From Chromobacterium alkanivorans (GTDB taxonomy: Bacteria > Pseudomonadota > Gammaproteobacteria > Burkholderiales > Chromobacteriaceae), in assembly GCF_016937655.1 (NCBI RefSeq), contig NZ_JAFHKL010000002.1, positions 372,001 to 436,000 on the forward strand: a DNA stretch of 64,000 bases. Direction: 5' to 3'. Made by a program: the position numbers and the translations under genes. This document shows positions 50,624 through 58,915 of this stretch, one piece after another. The stretch's first letter is position 1. Every line of letters begins with the position of its first letter. The notes below the pieces were generated by a model. It searched no databases, was not told the DNA's origin, and saw only the letters and a list, made by a program, of their open reading frames with translations.

Positions 50624-51252
50624 ACGATGAACTGCGCCTGAGCGGGCCGCTCTATCCGATGGCCACTCCGGCCGGCGCCTTTTACGCCGTCGCCGGAGCG
50701 GAAGCCGACCTGACCCGCCGCCTGCTGCTCAACATCCTGCGGCTGGGCCATGCGGTGCCGCTCAGCGAGCCCTTGCTCAGCGAGTGGTGCGACGACGAGC
50801 TGGAACAGGCGCTGGCCACCCTTTACCGCTTGCAGCGGCTGGAGTTCGTCCACGGCACCGCCGAGCCGCGGCCGGCCGCCGCCGGCAACCTGGAAAGCCA
50901 GTTGCCGGAGCTGCTGGCGGCGCTGTCCGGCAGCGGCCAGGCGCTGCTGGCCGACGACAACGGCCTGTATTACGCCACCGCCGGCTTCCGCCACGAAACC
51001 GCCGAGGAAATCGCCGCGCTGGCCGGCGACTTGATGTCCTTGAGCCGCCGACACCATTTGCTGCTGAAAAACCACCTCAACCTGGGCAGCGCCGCCTGGG
51101 CCGCGGTGGACCCGGCCGGCCGCAGCCAACTGGCTTTTTACCCCTTGCACGTGGCGCAGCAGGCCTTCGCGCTGATCATAGGCGGCGAGCCGCGGCTGCA
51201 AAGCGAAGCCTTCGTCGGCCTGGTGGAACTGCTGGTGCGCCGCTACGCCTGA
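50620..51252 (+). CDS. Winged-helix plus roadblock-like protein
   Basis: The 210-residue protein has an N-terminal helical, winged-helix-like part (about 25-85: LTRRLLLNILRLGHAVPLSE..DDELEQALATLYRLQRLEFV) and a C-terminal half (about 98-205) that reads like a roadblock/LC7 domain: GQALLADDNGLYYATAGFRHETAEEIAALAGDLMSL. Roadblock proteins bind small GTPases, often as activators. The call rests on pattern and on its place between the GTPase and a clear roadblock gene. It is translationally coupled to the GTPase. Confidence 0.65.
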   Translation: MNDELRLSGPLYPMATPAGAFYAVAGAEADLTRRLLLNILRLGHAVPLSEPLLSEWCDDELEQALATLYRLQRLEFVHGTAEPRPAAAGNLESQLPELLAALSGSGQALLADDNGLYYATAGFRHETAEEIAALAGDLMSLSRRHHLLLKNHLNLGSAAWAAVDPAGRSQLAFYPLHVAQQAFALIIGGEPRLQSEAFVGLVELLVRRYA

Positions 51253-51300
51253 ACCCCGGCCGCGCGGCGGCCGGCGCATTGAACAAACCTGGAGAACCCC

Positions 51301-51663
51301 ATGCGTGAACAGATGCTCAAATCCATTCTGAGCGACCTCAACGGCGCGTCCGCCGACATTGAAGCATCCGCCATCATTTCCGCCGACGGCCTGACCATGG
51401 CGGCCCTGCTGCCGCAGGAAGTGGACGAAGACCGCGTTGGTGCGATGGCGGCGGCGATGCTGTCGCTGGGCGAACGCACCGCCCGCGAGCTGGCGCGCGG
51501 CGGCCTGGAACAAGTGATGGTCAAGGGCGAGCACGGCTACATCCTGATGAGCCACGCCAGCCCGGACGCGGTGCTGACCGTGATCGCGCGGCGCGAAGCC
51601 AAGCTGGGCCTGATTTTCCTGGACGCCAAGCGCGCGGCGCGCAGCATCGCCGAAATCCTCTAG
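51301..51663 (+). CDS. Roadblock/LC7 family protein (MglB-like)
   Basis: The 120-residue protein is a full roadblock/LC7 domain: EASAIISADGLTMAALLPQEVDEDRVGAMAAAMLSLGERTARELARGGLEQVMVKGEHGYILM and a C-terminal helix with DAKRAARSIAEIL. In Myxococcus, MglB of this fold activates the GTPase MglA and sets polarity. It ends the operon, 48 bases behind the previous gene, and has an AACCTGGAG-type ribosome site. Confidence 0.88.
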   Translation: MREQMLKSILSDLNGASADIEASAIISADGLTMAALLPQEVDEDRVGAMAAAMLSLGERTARELARGGLEQVMVKGEHGYILMSHASPDAVLTVIARREAKLGLIFLDAKRAARSIAEIL

Positions 51664-51732
51664 AAAGCCGGCCTATACTTGGCGGCGCATGGCCGGCACA
51701 ATACGGTTTTGCTTACGCGCAAGACCCGCTCC

Positions 51733-52122
51733 ATGTGGAAAACCCTACTCGCCATCTCCGTCGGCGCCGCGCTGGGCGCGCTGCTTCGCTGGGCGCTGGG
51801 CGTCAAACTGAACAGCCTGTGGCCCAGCCTGCCGCCGGGCACGCTGGCCGCCAATCTGATCGGCGGCTACATCATCGGCCTGGCCGTCGCCTTCTTCGCC
51901 AGCGCGCCTGGCGTGTCGCCGCTGTGGCGGCTGCTGGTGATCACCGGCTTCTGCGGCGGCCTGACCACCTTCTCCACCTTTTCCGCCGAAGTCGTCGCCT
52001 TGCTGCAGCAGCAACGGCTGCTGCCGGCGCTGACCGCCGTCGCCGTCCACGTCTGCGGCTCTTTGCTGGCCACGCTGGCCGGCATCGCCAGCTGGCAATG
52101 GCTGCGCTGGCTCAAGAGCTGA
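51733..52122 (+). CDS. crcB: Fluoride channel FluC
   Basis: FluC (CrcB) is a dimeric channel that lets fluoride out. The 129-residue protein has four membrane helices and the hallmarks [13 protein letters not shown] (about 9-21), [14 protein letters not shown] (about 37-50, with the pore asparagine) and [16 protein letters not shown] (about 74-89, with the phenylalanine box). ATG at 51733 is chosen over an upstream start at 51679. The 69 bases before it do not show the fluoride riboswitch pattern. It is convergent with pcp. Confidence 0.95.
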   Translation: MWKTLLAISVGAALGALLRWALGVKLNSLWPSLPPGTLAANLIGGYIIGLAVAFFASAPGVSPLWRLLVITGFCGGLTTFSTFSAEVVALLQQQRLLPALTAVAVHVCGSLLATLAGIASWQWLRWLKS

Positions 52123-52129
52123 ACGCTGT

Positions 52130-52774
52130 TTAATGCGTGGCCCCGCCGGTCTCGACAATGTCCGTCGTCGCCGTCAGGGCCGTCTCCAGCGCCAGCCGCA
52201 GACCGGCGACTATCGTCTCCAGGCTCATGCTGGGCGCGCCGGGATGCGCGGCGGCCTGCTCCGGCAAATAGGGAATGTGGATGAAGCCGCCGCGCGCCGG
52301 CGCGCCGGCCAAGGCGTGCATCAGGCCGTAGAACACATGATTGCAGACAAAGGTGCCGGCGCTTTGCGACACCGCCGCCGGAATGCCGGCTTCGCGCAGC
52401 GCCGCCGCCTGCGCCTTGATGGGCAAGGTGGAGAAATAAGCGGCCGGCCCGCCCTGTACCACCGGACGGTCTATCGGCCGCCGGCCGGCGTTGTCCGCGA
52501 TGCGAGCGTCGTCGACATTGATCGCCACCCGCTCCAGCGACAGCTCGGGGCGTCCTCCCGCCTGCCCCACCGCCACGATCAGCGCCGGCCGCAACGCCGC
52601 CATCTCGCCGCGCAAAACGTGCAAGGCCTCGCCGAACACGCAGGGCAGCCGCCGCGCGGCCACCACCGCGCCCGCCAGAGACTCGCCGTCCAGCCGGCTC
52701 GCGGCCTCCCACGACGGATTCACGCTCTCGCCGCCAAACGGCTCGAAGCCCGTCAACAACACGATCTTGCTCAT
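52130..52774 (-). CDS. pcp: Pyrrolidone-carboxylate peptidase
   Basis: Pcp removes N-terminal pyroglutamate (5-oxoproline) from peptides. The 214-residue protein shows [15 protein letters not shown] near the start, the catalytic glutamate in [14 protein letters not shown]-adjacent LSLE, the cysteine in [16 protein letters not shown] (about 144) and the histidine in [11 protein letters not shown] (about 167). It is the last gene of the 5-oxoproline operon and gives the substrate that PxpABC opens to glutamate. Its start overlaps the DUF2891 stop by 4 bases. Confidence 0.96.
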   Translation of the reverse strand: MSKIVLLTGFEPFGGESVNPSWEAASRLDGESLAGAVVAARRLPCVFGEALHVLRGEMAALRPALIVAVGQAGGRPELSLERVAINVDDARIADNAGRRPIDRPVVQGGPAAYFSTLPIKAQAAALREAGIPAAVSQSAGTFVCNHVFYGLMHALAGAPARGGFIHIPYLPEQAAAHPGAPSMSLETIVAGLRLALETALTATTDIVETGGATH

Positions 52775-53781
52775 TCACGCTCTCCCTCGTCCAAGGCCAG
52801 CAAGGCGAAAGTCCCCAGCCAATGCTCGCCGGTGTAATGACCGCTGACCACATGCGGCAGGCCGGCGTCCAGATGCGCCCGCGCGCCCTGCTCCAGCGGA
52901 GGCCGCCAAGCGTCGTCCGGCGGCAAGGCCGTCGTCAACTGGCGCAAACACCAGGCGCGGCTCAGATTCAACCCGATCAGGTGGCCGATCTTGGGGTCCG
53001 CGCCGTCGCTGACCCGGGCCGGACTCAGCAAGAGGCCGCTCCGCGGCAAATCCGGCAAGAAGGCGCGCAGCCAATCCCTGAACGCCCGCGCCGGCAACAG
53101 CCGGCTTAGCAACAAGGCCTGGCATAGGCAGGGCGACAGGAAATCGTCGCCGCTCGGCTCCAGCCGCGCCGGATAATCCGCATCGCTCAGGAAATAACGC
53201 CGGGCCGCCGTCTCCAGCGCCCGCGCCAGCTCGGCGTCGCCGGCGGCGCGGGCGTAGTCCAGGCTCAACAGCAGAGCGAAAGAGGTATTGGCGTGCCCGC
53301 CGCTGCGGATCGGATAATCCTGCGCAGGCAGAAACGACAGCCAACGCTGGCGGATCAAGTCCAGCAAGGGCCGCATCGCCGCGCGCCAGTGCCCGGCTTG
53401 CGGCAGGCGCCAGGCCTCCAGCTCTTGCGCCAAAGCCAGCAGCCAGGCCCAGCCATAGGGCCGCTCAAAGCTGGCGCGCCCCGGCGCGGCGAAATAATCC
53501 GCCTCTTCCTGGAAGGCCGGCGGCGTGAAATGGCTGGCGAACAAATCGGCGATCTGGCGCTGCTGCGGCAAGGCCGGGAAACGGCGAGCCAGCCGCGCCA
53601 GCAACCAGAAGCCGTGCACGGCGGAGTGCCAGTCGTAGCAGCCGTAAAACACCGGATGCAAGTCGCGCGGCGCGCGCGCGTCGTCCGGCCCGTTCAACAG
53701 ATGGCTCAGCAGGTTCGGGTATTCCCGAACCAGGCCGGCCAGCGGCAACGCCGCCAGCGCGGAGGCTTGTTGCGGATTCAT
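52771..53781 (-). CDS. DUF2891 family protein
   Basis: The 336-residue soluble protein belongs to the DUF2891 family: [23 protein letters not shown] (about 42-64), [17 protein letters not shown] (about 104-120), [22 protein letters not shown], and [16 protein letters not shown] at the end. The all-helical pattern with WHSAVHG resembles alpha/alpha-barrel sugar-active proteins, but no reaction is known to me. Its place between the transporter pair and pcp ties it to the 5-oxoproline operon. Confidence 0.85.
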   Translation of the reverse strand: MNPQQASALAALPLAGLVREYPNLLSHLLNGPDDARAPRDLHPVFYGCYDWHSAVHGFWLLARLARRFPALPQQRQIADLFASHFTPPAFQEEADYFAAPGRASFERPYGWAWLLALAQELEAWRLPQAGHWRAAMRPLLDLIRQRWLSFLPAQDYPIRSGGHANTSFALLLSLDYARAAGDAELARALETAARRYFLSDADYPARLEPSGDDFLSPCLCQALLLSRLLPARAFRDWLRAFLPDLPRSGLLLSPARVSDGADPKIGHLIGLNLSRAWCLRQLTTALPPDDAWRPPLEQGARAHLDAGLPHVVSGHYTGEHWLGTFALLALDEGERE

Positions 53782-53790
53782 GCTGTCTCC

Positions 53791-54777
53791 TCAACGGAAC
53801 ACGATGAAATACATCAACAGGATGTTCACGCCCAGCAAGGCCAGCGCGGTGGGAATCTGGGTCTTGATCACCAGATATCGGTCCTTCAGCTCCAGCAAGG
53901 CCGCCGGCACGATGTTGAAATTGGCCGCCATCGGCGTCATCAAGGTGCCGCAGTAACCGGAATACATGCCTATCGCCACCAGCGGCGCCGCGTCGGCGTG
54001 CTGTCCGACGATCAGGAAAGGCAGCGCGATGCCGGCGGTCATCACCGGAAAAGCGGCGAAGGCGTTTCCCATGATCATGGTGAACAAGGCCATGCCGATA
54101 CAGTAGATCGCCACCAGCAGAAAACGATTGCCCGGATCGACGAACAGGCTGACCGCTTCCTGCACCGCCTGTCCGGTCTTGGCGGCGACGAACACCCCGC
54201 CCAGCATCGCCAGCATCTGCGGCAGAATGGCGGCCCAGCCGATGGCGTCCACCAGGCGGCGCGATTCGCGCACCGCCTGCAGCGGAGTGCCGCCGGTCAG
54301 CTTCCAGCCCAGCAGCACCGCGCAGACGCAGGCCACCGCCAGGGCGGCCAGAGTCAGATGCTTCTGATCCAGCACGGCGCCGCCGCCGATCTCGACGCCT
54401 TTCAGCGACAAGGTGCAGGCCACGGTCAACAACGGAATCAGCAAGGCGGGCAGGAAGATCTTATTGCCCAGGCGGCTGGCGGCGTCCCGCCGCTGCTGCT
54501 CGCCGCTTTGGGCATAGCTGCCCGGAGCCAGCAGGCCGGCGCCGGCCAGCAGGGCGAGCGCGATCACGATCAGGCCCACCAGGCGATAAGCCATCGCCTT
54601 GCCCAGGGCCGCCGTCATCAAGTCGCCGAACAAGAAGGTGGCGCCGAACAGAAACCAGAACAGCGCGGTGGTGTAGCGCTTGGGGTTGCCGCGGTCGCGC
54701 AGCGTCATGCCCACCAGCAACATCACCACGATGCCGATCAGATAATAAACATCATGAATGCTGAACCACGTCTTCAT
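53791..54777 (-). CDS. DUF979 membrane protein, probable transporter half
   Basis: The 328-residue inner-membrane protein has about nine hydrophobic segments. DUF979 genes nearly always follow DUF969 genes, and the pair resembles the two halves of an anion permease; here they overlap by 4 bases (ATGA). They stand in a 5-oxoproline operon, so transport of 5-oxoproline or pyroglutamyl peptides is the best guess (inference). Motifs seen: FWFLFGATFLFGD, GWAAILPQMLAMLGGVF and GMYSGYCGTLMTPMAANFN. Confidence 0.88.
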   Translation of the reverse strand: MKTWFSIHDVYYLIGIVVMLLVGMTLRDRGNPKRYTTALFWFLFGATFLFGDLMTAALGKAMAYRLVGLIVIALALLAGAGLLAPGSYAQSGEQQRRDAASRLGNKIFLPALLIPLLTVACTLSLKGVEIGGGAVLDQKHLTLAALAVACVCAVLLGWKLTGGTPLQAVRESRRLVDAIGWAAILPQMLAMLGGVFVAAKTGQAVQEAVSLFVDPGNRFLLVAIYCIGMALFTMIMGNAFAAFPVMTAGIALPFLIVGQHADAAPLVAIGMYSGYCGTLMTPMAANFNIVPAALLELKDRYLVIKTQIPTALALLGVNILLMYFIVFR

Positions 54778-55487
54778 GCCGCAGCCTCCTGTTGCGCGCG
54801 CCAGGCGGCGACATCGCGTTGCAGCCGGGCGTCAAGCCGCGCCAGCCGCGTCATGTGGATGATCAGCGCGCAGACGGCGGTGGGAATCGCCCACAGGCCG
54901 ATGTGCAGCGGTTCGATATTGGCGATGCCGTTTTCCTTGAGGAAGGCGTCCATCAACAACACCGCGCCGAAGGCGATGAAGATGTCCTCGCCGAAGAACA
55001 CCGCGATATTGTCGCAGGCGGCGGCATGGGCGCGAATGCGGTCGCGCAAGACCGGCGGCAACTCGCCCAGCTGGTTGGCGGCGGCGCCCTCGGCCATCGG
55101 CGCCAGCAAAGGGCGCACGGTTTGAGCGTGGCCGCCCAGATTGATCAGGCCCAGCGCCGCGGTCAGCTCGCGCACCACGAAGTACAGCATCAGAATGCGC
55201 GCGGTGGTGGCGCTCCGGATGCCGGCTATCCATTGCTGGGCGCGTTCTTTCAGGCCGTAGCGCTCCAGCAGGCCTATCACCGGCAGAATCAGGATGAAGG
55301 TGGCCAATTGGCGACTATTGAGGAATTTCTCGCCGAAGGTTTCCAGCAGCGCGCCCACATCCATGCCGACCGCCAAACCGGTCGCCAGGCCGGCGGCGGT
55401 GACCACCAGCAGCGGATTGAAGCGCAAGGCGAAGCCCGCCACCACGACGGGAATGCCCACCAGGGGCAGATAGGATGCAAGATCCAT
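54774..55487 (-). CDS. DUF969 membrane protein, partner of DUF979
   Basis: The 237-residue inner-membrane protein has about six hydrophobic segments and the DUF969 pattern: LPLVGIPVVVAGFALRFNPLLVVTAAGLATGLAVGMD, FILILPVIGLLERYGLKERAQQWI and LGLINLGGHAQTVRPLLAPMAEGAA. With DUF979 it likely forms one transporter. It follows pxpA by 63 bases. Confidence 0.88.
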   Translation of the reverse strand: MDLASYLPLVGIPVVVAGFALRFNPLLVVTAAGLATGLAVGMDVGALLETFGEKFLNSRQLATFILILPVIGLLERYGLKERAQQWIAGIRSATTARILMLYFVVRELTAALGLINLGGHAQTVRPLLAPMAEGAAANQLGELPPVLRDRIRAHAAACDNIAVFFGEDIFIAFGAVLLMDAFLKENGIANIEPLHIGLWAIPTAVCALIIHMTRLARLDARLQRDVAAWRAQQEAAA

Positions 55488-55550
55488 GCAGTTTCTCCTT
55501 TGTATGATGGAAATGGCCGCCTGCGGGCGGCTCTCGTTTCCGGGTAAAAC

Positions 55551-56288
55551 TCACAAGGCGACGATGCTCACGCCCTCCTGTTCCAGGCGCCGGCGCAGCA
55601 GCCGCGCGAATTGCAGCGCGTGCGCGCCGTCTCCGTGCAGGCAAACGCTGTCGGCGCGAATCTCCAGCTCGCCGCCGTCCAGGCAAGCCACGCGCCCGCG
55701 CAACACCAGATCCAGCGTCTGGCGCAAAGCCTGCTCCGCGTCTTCGATCACCGCGCCCGGCGTTCCGCGCGGCGCCAGGCTGCCGTCGGCCAGATAGGCG
55801 CGATCGGCGAACACTTCTTCTATCGCTTGCAGACCGTGACGCCGCGCGGCGCGGCCGGATTCGCCGCCGGCCAGGCCGACCAGCCGCAGTTCGGGATCGA
55901 GATCCCTCACCGCGCGGGCAACGGCGTCGGCCAGCGCCGGATCGCGCGCCGCCTGGTTGTACAGCGCGCCGTGCGGCTTGACATGGCGCAGCCGCGTCCC
56001 GGCGGCGCGCGCCATGCCCGCCAGCGCGCCCACCTGATACAGAGTGTCCTGATACACCAGCTCCGGCGCGCGCGGCATCGACCGGCGGCCGAAATGCTCG
56101 CGGTCGGGAAAGCTGGGGTGGGCGCCCGGCGCCACTCCGCGCCGCATCGCGTCCCGCAGCGCCCGCCACATGGTTTCGGCGTCGCCCGCGTGCCAGCCGC
56201 AGGCGATGTTGACCGAGCTGACCTGATCCATGATCGCGGCGTCGTCGCCGCAGCCCTCGCCGATGTCGGCGTTCAAATCGATCTGCAT
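55551..56288 (-). CDS. pxpA: 5-oxoprolinase subunit A
   Basis: PxpA (LamB/YcsF family) works with PxpBC to open 5-oxoproline to glutamate using ATP. ATG at 56288 gives 245 residues with the family start [28 protein letters not shown] (about 27-38), GAHPSFPD and [12 protein letters not shown] (about 104-115). Its start overlaps the pxpC end by 16 bases. Confidence 0.95.
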   Translation of the reverse strand: MQIDLNADIGEGCGDDAAIMDQVSSVNIACGWHAGDAETMWRALRDAMRRGVAPGAHPSFPDREHFGRRSMPRAPELVYQDTLYQVGALAGMARAAGTRLRHVKPHGALYNQAARDPALADAVARAVRDLDPELRLVGLAGGESGRAARRHGLQAIEEVFADRAYLADGSLAPRGTPGAVIEDAEQALRQTLDLVLRGRVACLDGGELEIRADSVCLHGDGAHALQFARLLRRRLEQEGVSIVAL

Positions 56289-57205
56289 GTCTGGCTCCAA
56301 TCCTGTCCCTGCAAGTGCCGGCGCAGGCTTAAGCGCGCCGCCGCTGCCTGTTGCGCGTCCACCATCTTGAAACGCAGCTTGGCCCCCGGCCGCGCCTGCG
56401 CCAGCTTCCACAAATCCGCCTCGATCACGCAGGCGATGCGCGGATAACCGCCGGTCGCCTGCGCGTCCGCCAGCAATACGATGGGCTGGCCGCCCGGCGG
56501 CGCCTGCACCACGCCGGGCAAGACCCCGTGGGAAGGCAAATCGCCGGCGGCCTCGCGCGTCAGCGCCTCGCCCTGCAAGCGGTAGCCCATGCGGTTGCTC
56601 TGCGCGGACACCGTCCACTCGCCCTCGCTGAACGCCTGCCGCGCCGCCCGGGCGAACTGCGGCCACTCCGGCCCCGGCAGCGCGCGCACCAGCGGCGACC
56701 AGCCGAGATTGCGCCGGCCCAGCCGGCCGGACAGCGGCGCCGCCGGCCCCAGCGGCAGGCGGTCGCCGGCCTCCAGCGCCCGCCCCATCCAGCCGCCCAG
56801 GCCCGCTTGCAGATCGGTGGCGCGCGCGCCCAGCACCAGGGGCGCGTCGATGCCGCCGGCCAGGGCGAGATAGGCGCGCATGCCGTGGCGGCAGCCGCGC
56901 AGCAGCAATTGCTGGCCCGCGCGCGCCGGATACCGCCAGCCGCTCCACACCGGCTCGCCGTCCAGCTCCGCGCCGAAATCCGCGCCCATCAGCGCGAACC
57001 AGCCGGCGCTCAGGAAACGGACGCCAAACGGCCCCAGGGCCACTTCGATGCCGGCCGCGTCCGCGGCATTGCCCAGCAGGCGGTTGGCCATGATCAGCGC
57101 CGGCGCGTCCAGCGCGCCGCACTGCGCCACGCCGAGGTGGCGCAAGCCATGCCGTCCCAGGTCCTGCACCGTGCTCTGAATGCCCGGCTGCGTGATTTCA
57201 ATCAT
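56273..57205 (-). CDS. pxpC: 5-oxoprolinase subunit C
   Basis: PxpC (AHS2/KipA family) forms the kinase part with PxpB, activating 5-oxoproline. The 310-residue protein starts [33 protein letters not shown], and has [14 protein letters not shown] and [31 protein letters not shown] (about 226-266) as family marks. It overlaps pxpB by 8 bases and pxpA by 16, pointing to coupled translation. Confidence 0.95.
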   Translation of the reverse strand: MIEITQPGIQSTVQDLGRHGLRHLGVAQCGALDAPALIMANRLLGNAADAAGIEVALGPFGVRFLSAGWFALMGADFGAELDGEPVWSGWRYPARAGQQLLLRGCRHGMRAYLALAGGIDAPLVLGARATDLQAGLGGWMGRALEAGDRLPLGPAAPLSGRLGRRNLGWSPLVRALPGPEWPQFARAARQAFSEGEWTVSAQSNRMGYRLQGEALTREAAGDLPSHGVLPGVVQAPPGGQPIVLLADAQATGGYPRIACVIEADLWKLAQARPGAKLRFKMVDAQQAAAARLSLRRHLQGQDWSQTCRSI

Positions 57206-57860
57206 CGCCGCTCTCCCGCGGCGCGAAGCGCACGCTGTCGCCCGGCAGCAGCAGGGACGGTTGCTCGCGGCGCGGATCGAACAACGTCAGTTCGGTGCGG
57301 CCGATGATCTGCCAGCCGCCGGGGCTGACCGCCGGATAAATGCCGGTCTGAGCGCCGCCTATGCCCACCGAGCCGGCCGGCACCGCCAGCCTGGGCTCGG
57401 CGCGCCGCGGCGTGGCCAGACGCTCCGGCAGGCCGCCCAGATAGGCGAAGCCGGGCTGAAAACCGAGGAAATACACCACGTAGTCGACCGAGGCATGCGC
57501 GGCGACGACGGCCTCTTCGCTCAGGCCGGCGTGCGCCGCCACCGCGGCCAGGTCCGGCCCGTGGCGGCCGCCGTAGCGCACCGGCACCTCCACCCGCCGC
57601 ACACGCGGCTCGGCCTCCTTCGCCTGCGTCCAGCCGCGGCGCAGGCGCTCCAGCCAAGCCTCGCCGTCGTCGGCGTCCGGATCGAAGATCAAGGTGAGGT
57701 TGTTCATGCCGGGCACCACGTCGATCAGCCCGGCCGCGCCCGTCAGCGTCTGCGCCAGCCACCAGATGCGGCGCTGGCACGCCAGATCGGCCGGCCTGAC
57801 GCTCTCCAGCACGGCGGCGCGCTCGCCCAGCAGGTAATAGCGCGTTGAGTTCGATGCCAA
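57198..57860 (-). CDS. pxpB: 5-oxoprolinase subunit B, TTG start
   Basis: PxpB (AHS1/KipI family) pairs with PxpC. TTG at 57860 gives 220 residues starting [18 protein letters not shown] after the initiator and has a GGGAGGA site 5 bases upstream; E. coli PxpB has 218 residues and the same beginning. An ATG at 57923 would add a 21-residue extension without likeness to the family. Motifs: [29 protein letters not shown] (about 132-151) and [16 protein letters not shown]. It is first in the seven-gene operon. Confidence 0.93.
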   Translation of the reverse strand: MASNSTRYYLLGERAAVLESVRPADLACQRRIWWLAQTLTGAAGLIDVVPGMNNLTLIFDPDADDGEAWLERLRRGWTQAKEAEPRVRRVEVPVRYGGRHGPDLAAVAAHAGLSEEAVVAAHASVDYVVYFLGFQPGFAYLGGLPERLATPRRAEPRLAVPAGSVGIGGAQTGIYPAVSPGGWQIIGRTELTLFDPRREQPSLLLPGDSVRFAPRESGDD

Positions 57861-57902
57861 GCCATCCTCCCTTTGCAGCCGTCCGCCTCGCGGCGCTCGG
57901 TT

Positions 57903-57976
57903 ATTATTTTGCAGATAAAACATCTATAAATTATTTGCATTTGTTGGCGATGTCCAGCGCAAATGACGTTTTGCTA
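57903..57976. promoter_or_regulatory. AT-rich control region between pxpB and the winged-helix regulator
   Basis: The stretch holds a short palindrome, AGATAAAACATCT (57914-57926), and two TTTGCA words (57910 and 57937 regions) on either side. An extended -10 (TGCTATACT, 57972-57980 region) can serve the regulator gene reading right. The adjacent regulator probably binds here (inference). Confidence 0.4.
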
Positions 57977-58013
57977 TACTGGCCGGCCAACCACCCCGTC
58001 CCCAGGCCCTCCC

Positions 58014-58523
58014 ATGAGCGCTCAACGCAACATCGTCTCCTCCTCGCACCTGGTTTCCGAGCGTTGCGCCGAATTGTCCGAGTTCGAATTCGGCCTGATC
58101 GTGGCCAACAACGCTTTCAACCGTTGGATGATCCGCTGCATGGCGGCCGCGGGAGAAACCGACATGACCGCGATGGAGGTGTCGCTGCTGCATCACGTCA
58201 ACCACCGCGGCCGCAGCAAGAAACTGGCGGACATCTGTTTCGTGCTGAACATCGAAGACACCCACGTGGTGTCCTACGCCTTGAAGAAGCTGGTGAAGAT
58301 GGGCTATGTCGGCAGCGAAAAGGTGGGCAAGGAGGCCTTGTTCGCCACCACCCCCGCCGGCGTCGAACTGTGCCAGCGCTACCGCGACGTACGCGAGCAA
58401 TGCCTGATCAACGCGCTGATCGACAACGGCGGCCAGCAGGCCGACATCGGCGACAACGCCCAACTACTGCGCATGCTGGCCGGCCTCTACGATCAGGCCT
58501 CGCGCGACGCCGCCTCGATGTAA
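58014..58523 (+). CDS. Winged-helix DNA-binding regulator (MarR-like)
   Basis: The 169-residue protein has a winged helix-turn-helix at about 55-125: TDMTAMEVSLLHHVNHRGRSKKLADICFVLNIEDTHVVSYALKKLVKMGYVGSEKVGKEALFATT, with recognition helix and wing in MarR order. It is divergent from the 5-oxoproline operon with 153 bases between, so it is the likely regulator of that operon, responding to 5-oxoproline, a related acid or nitrogen state (inference). The TAA stop is followed by a repeat-end-like sequence. Confidence 0.85.
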   Translation: MSAQRNIVSSSHLVSERCAELSEFEFGLIVANNAFNRWMIRCMAAAGETDMTAMEVSLLHHVNHRGRSKKLADICFVLNIEDTHVVSYALKKLVKMGYVGSEKVGKEALFATTPAGVELCQRYRDVREQCLINALIDNGGQQADIGDNAQLLRMLAGLYDQASRDAASM

Positions 58524-58915
58524 GAGCCTGTTCAAAGCGGCGCTTCCATGCCCGCTGCGCGTCGACAAGACGCGACGCGGCCGCCCGCAAACGCGCGCAG
58601 CCCTCCCCGCGGCGCCGTCACGCCAACGGCAAGTCCAGGGAAATTAGGCTATTCATTTATTATCAAACCTTCCCATCTAAAATAAACATTCGATATAGTT
58701 GTCAAAAACATTGAATAATTTCGAATGGGATGATAAAAACGCCATACACCAGCACATAGACCGGTGAACTTCCGCCCGTCGGCGGGCGCGCCGCGACAGG
58801 CAGGCTCCGGAATCAACCGCGACGCCGGCCCGACGCACAGGCCGGCGATGTCGTCGACGGCGCTTGATGGGGACCATTAGCCGCATAGTTACCATATTCA
58901 TCAGCCGGAACCGCC
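58521..58915. other. Intergenic region with repeat-end remnant and AT-rich promoter stretch
   Basis: No gene is seen in the 392 bases after the regulator. The first bases, TAAGAGCCTGTTCAAAGCGG, resemble the end of the repeat elements at 3164 and 32245, again starting at a stop codon; no second end follows. 58645-58745 is much AT-richer than its surroundings and has an inverted pair (ATTCGA at 58688-58693, TCGAAT at 58721-58726), a likely control region for the GGDEF/EAL gene. The rest is GC-rich and featureless. Confidence 0.4.

Noticed and set aside
51664-51732. Possible fluoride riboswitch before crcB
   Set aside because: Only 69 bases are available and the conserved core bases of the crcB motif are not there.
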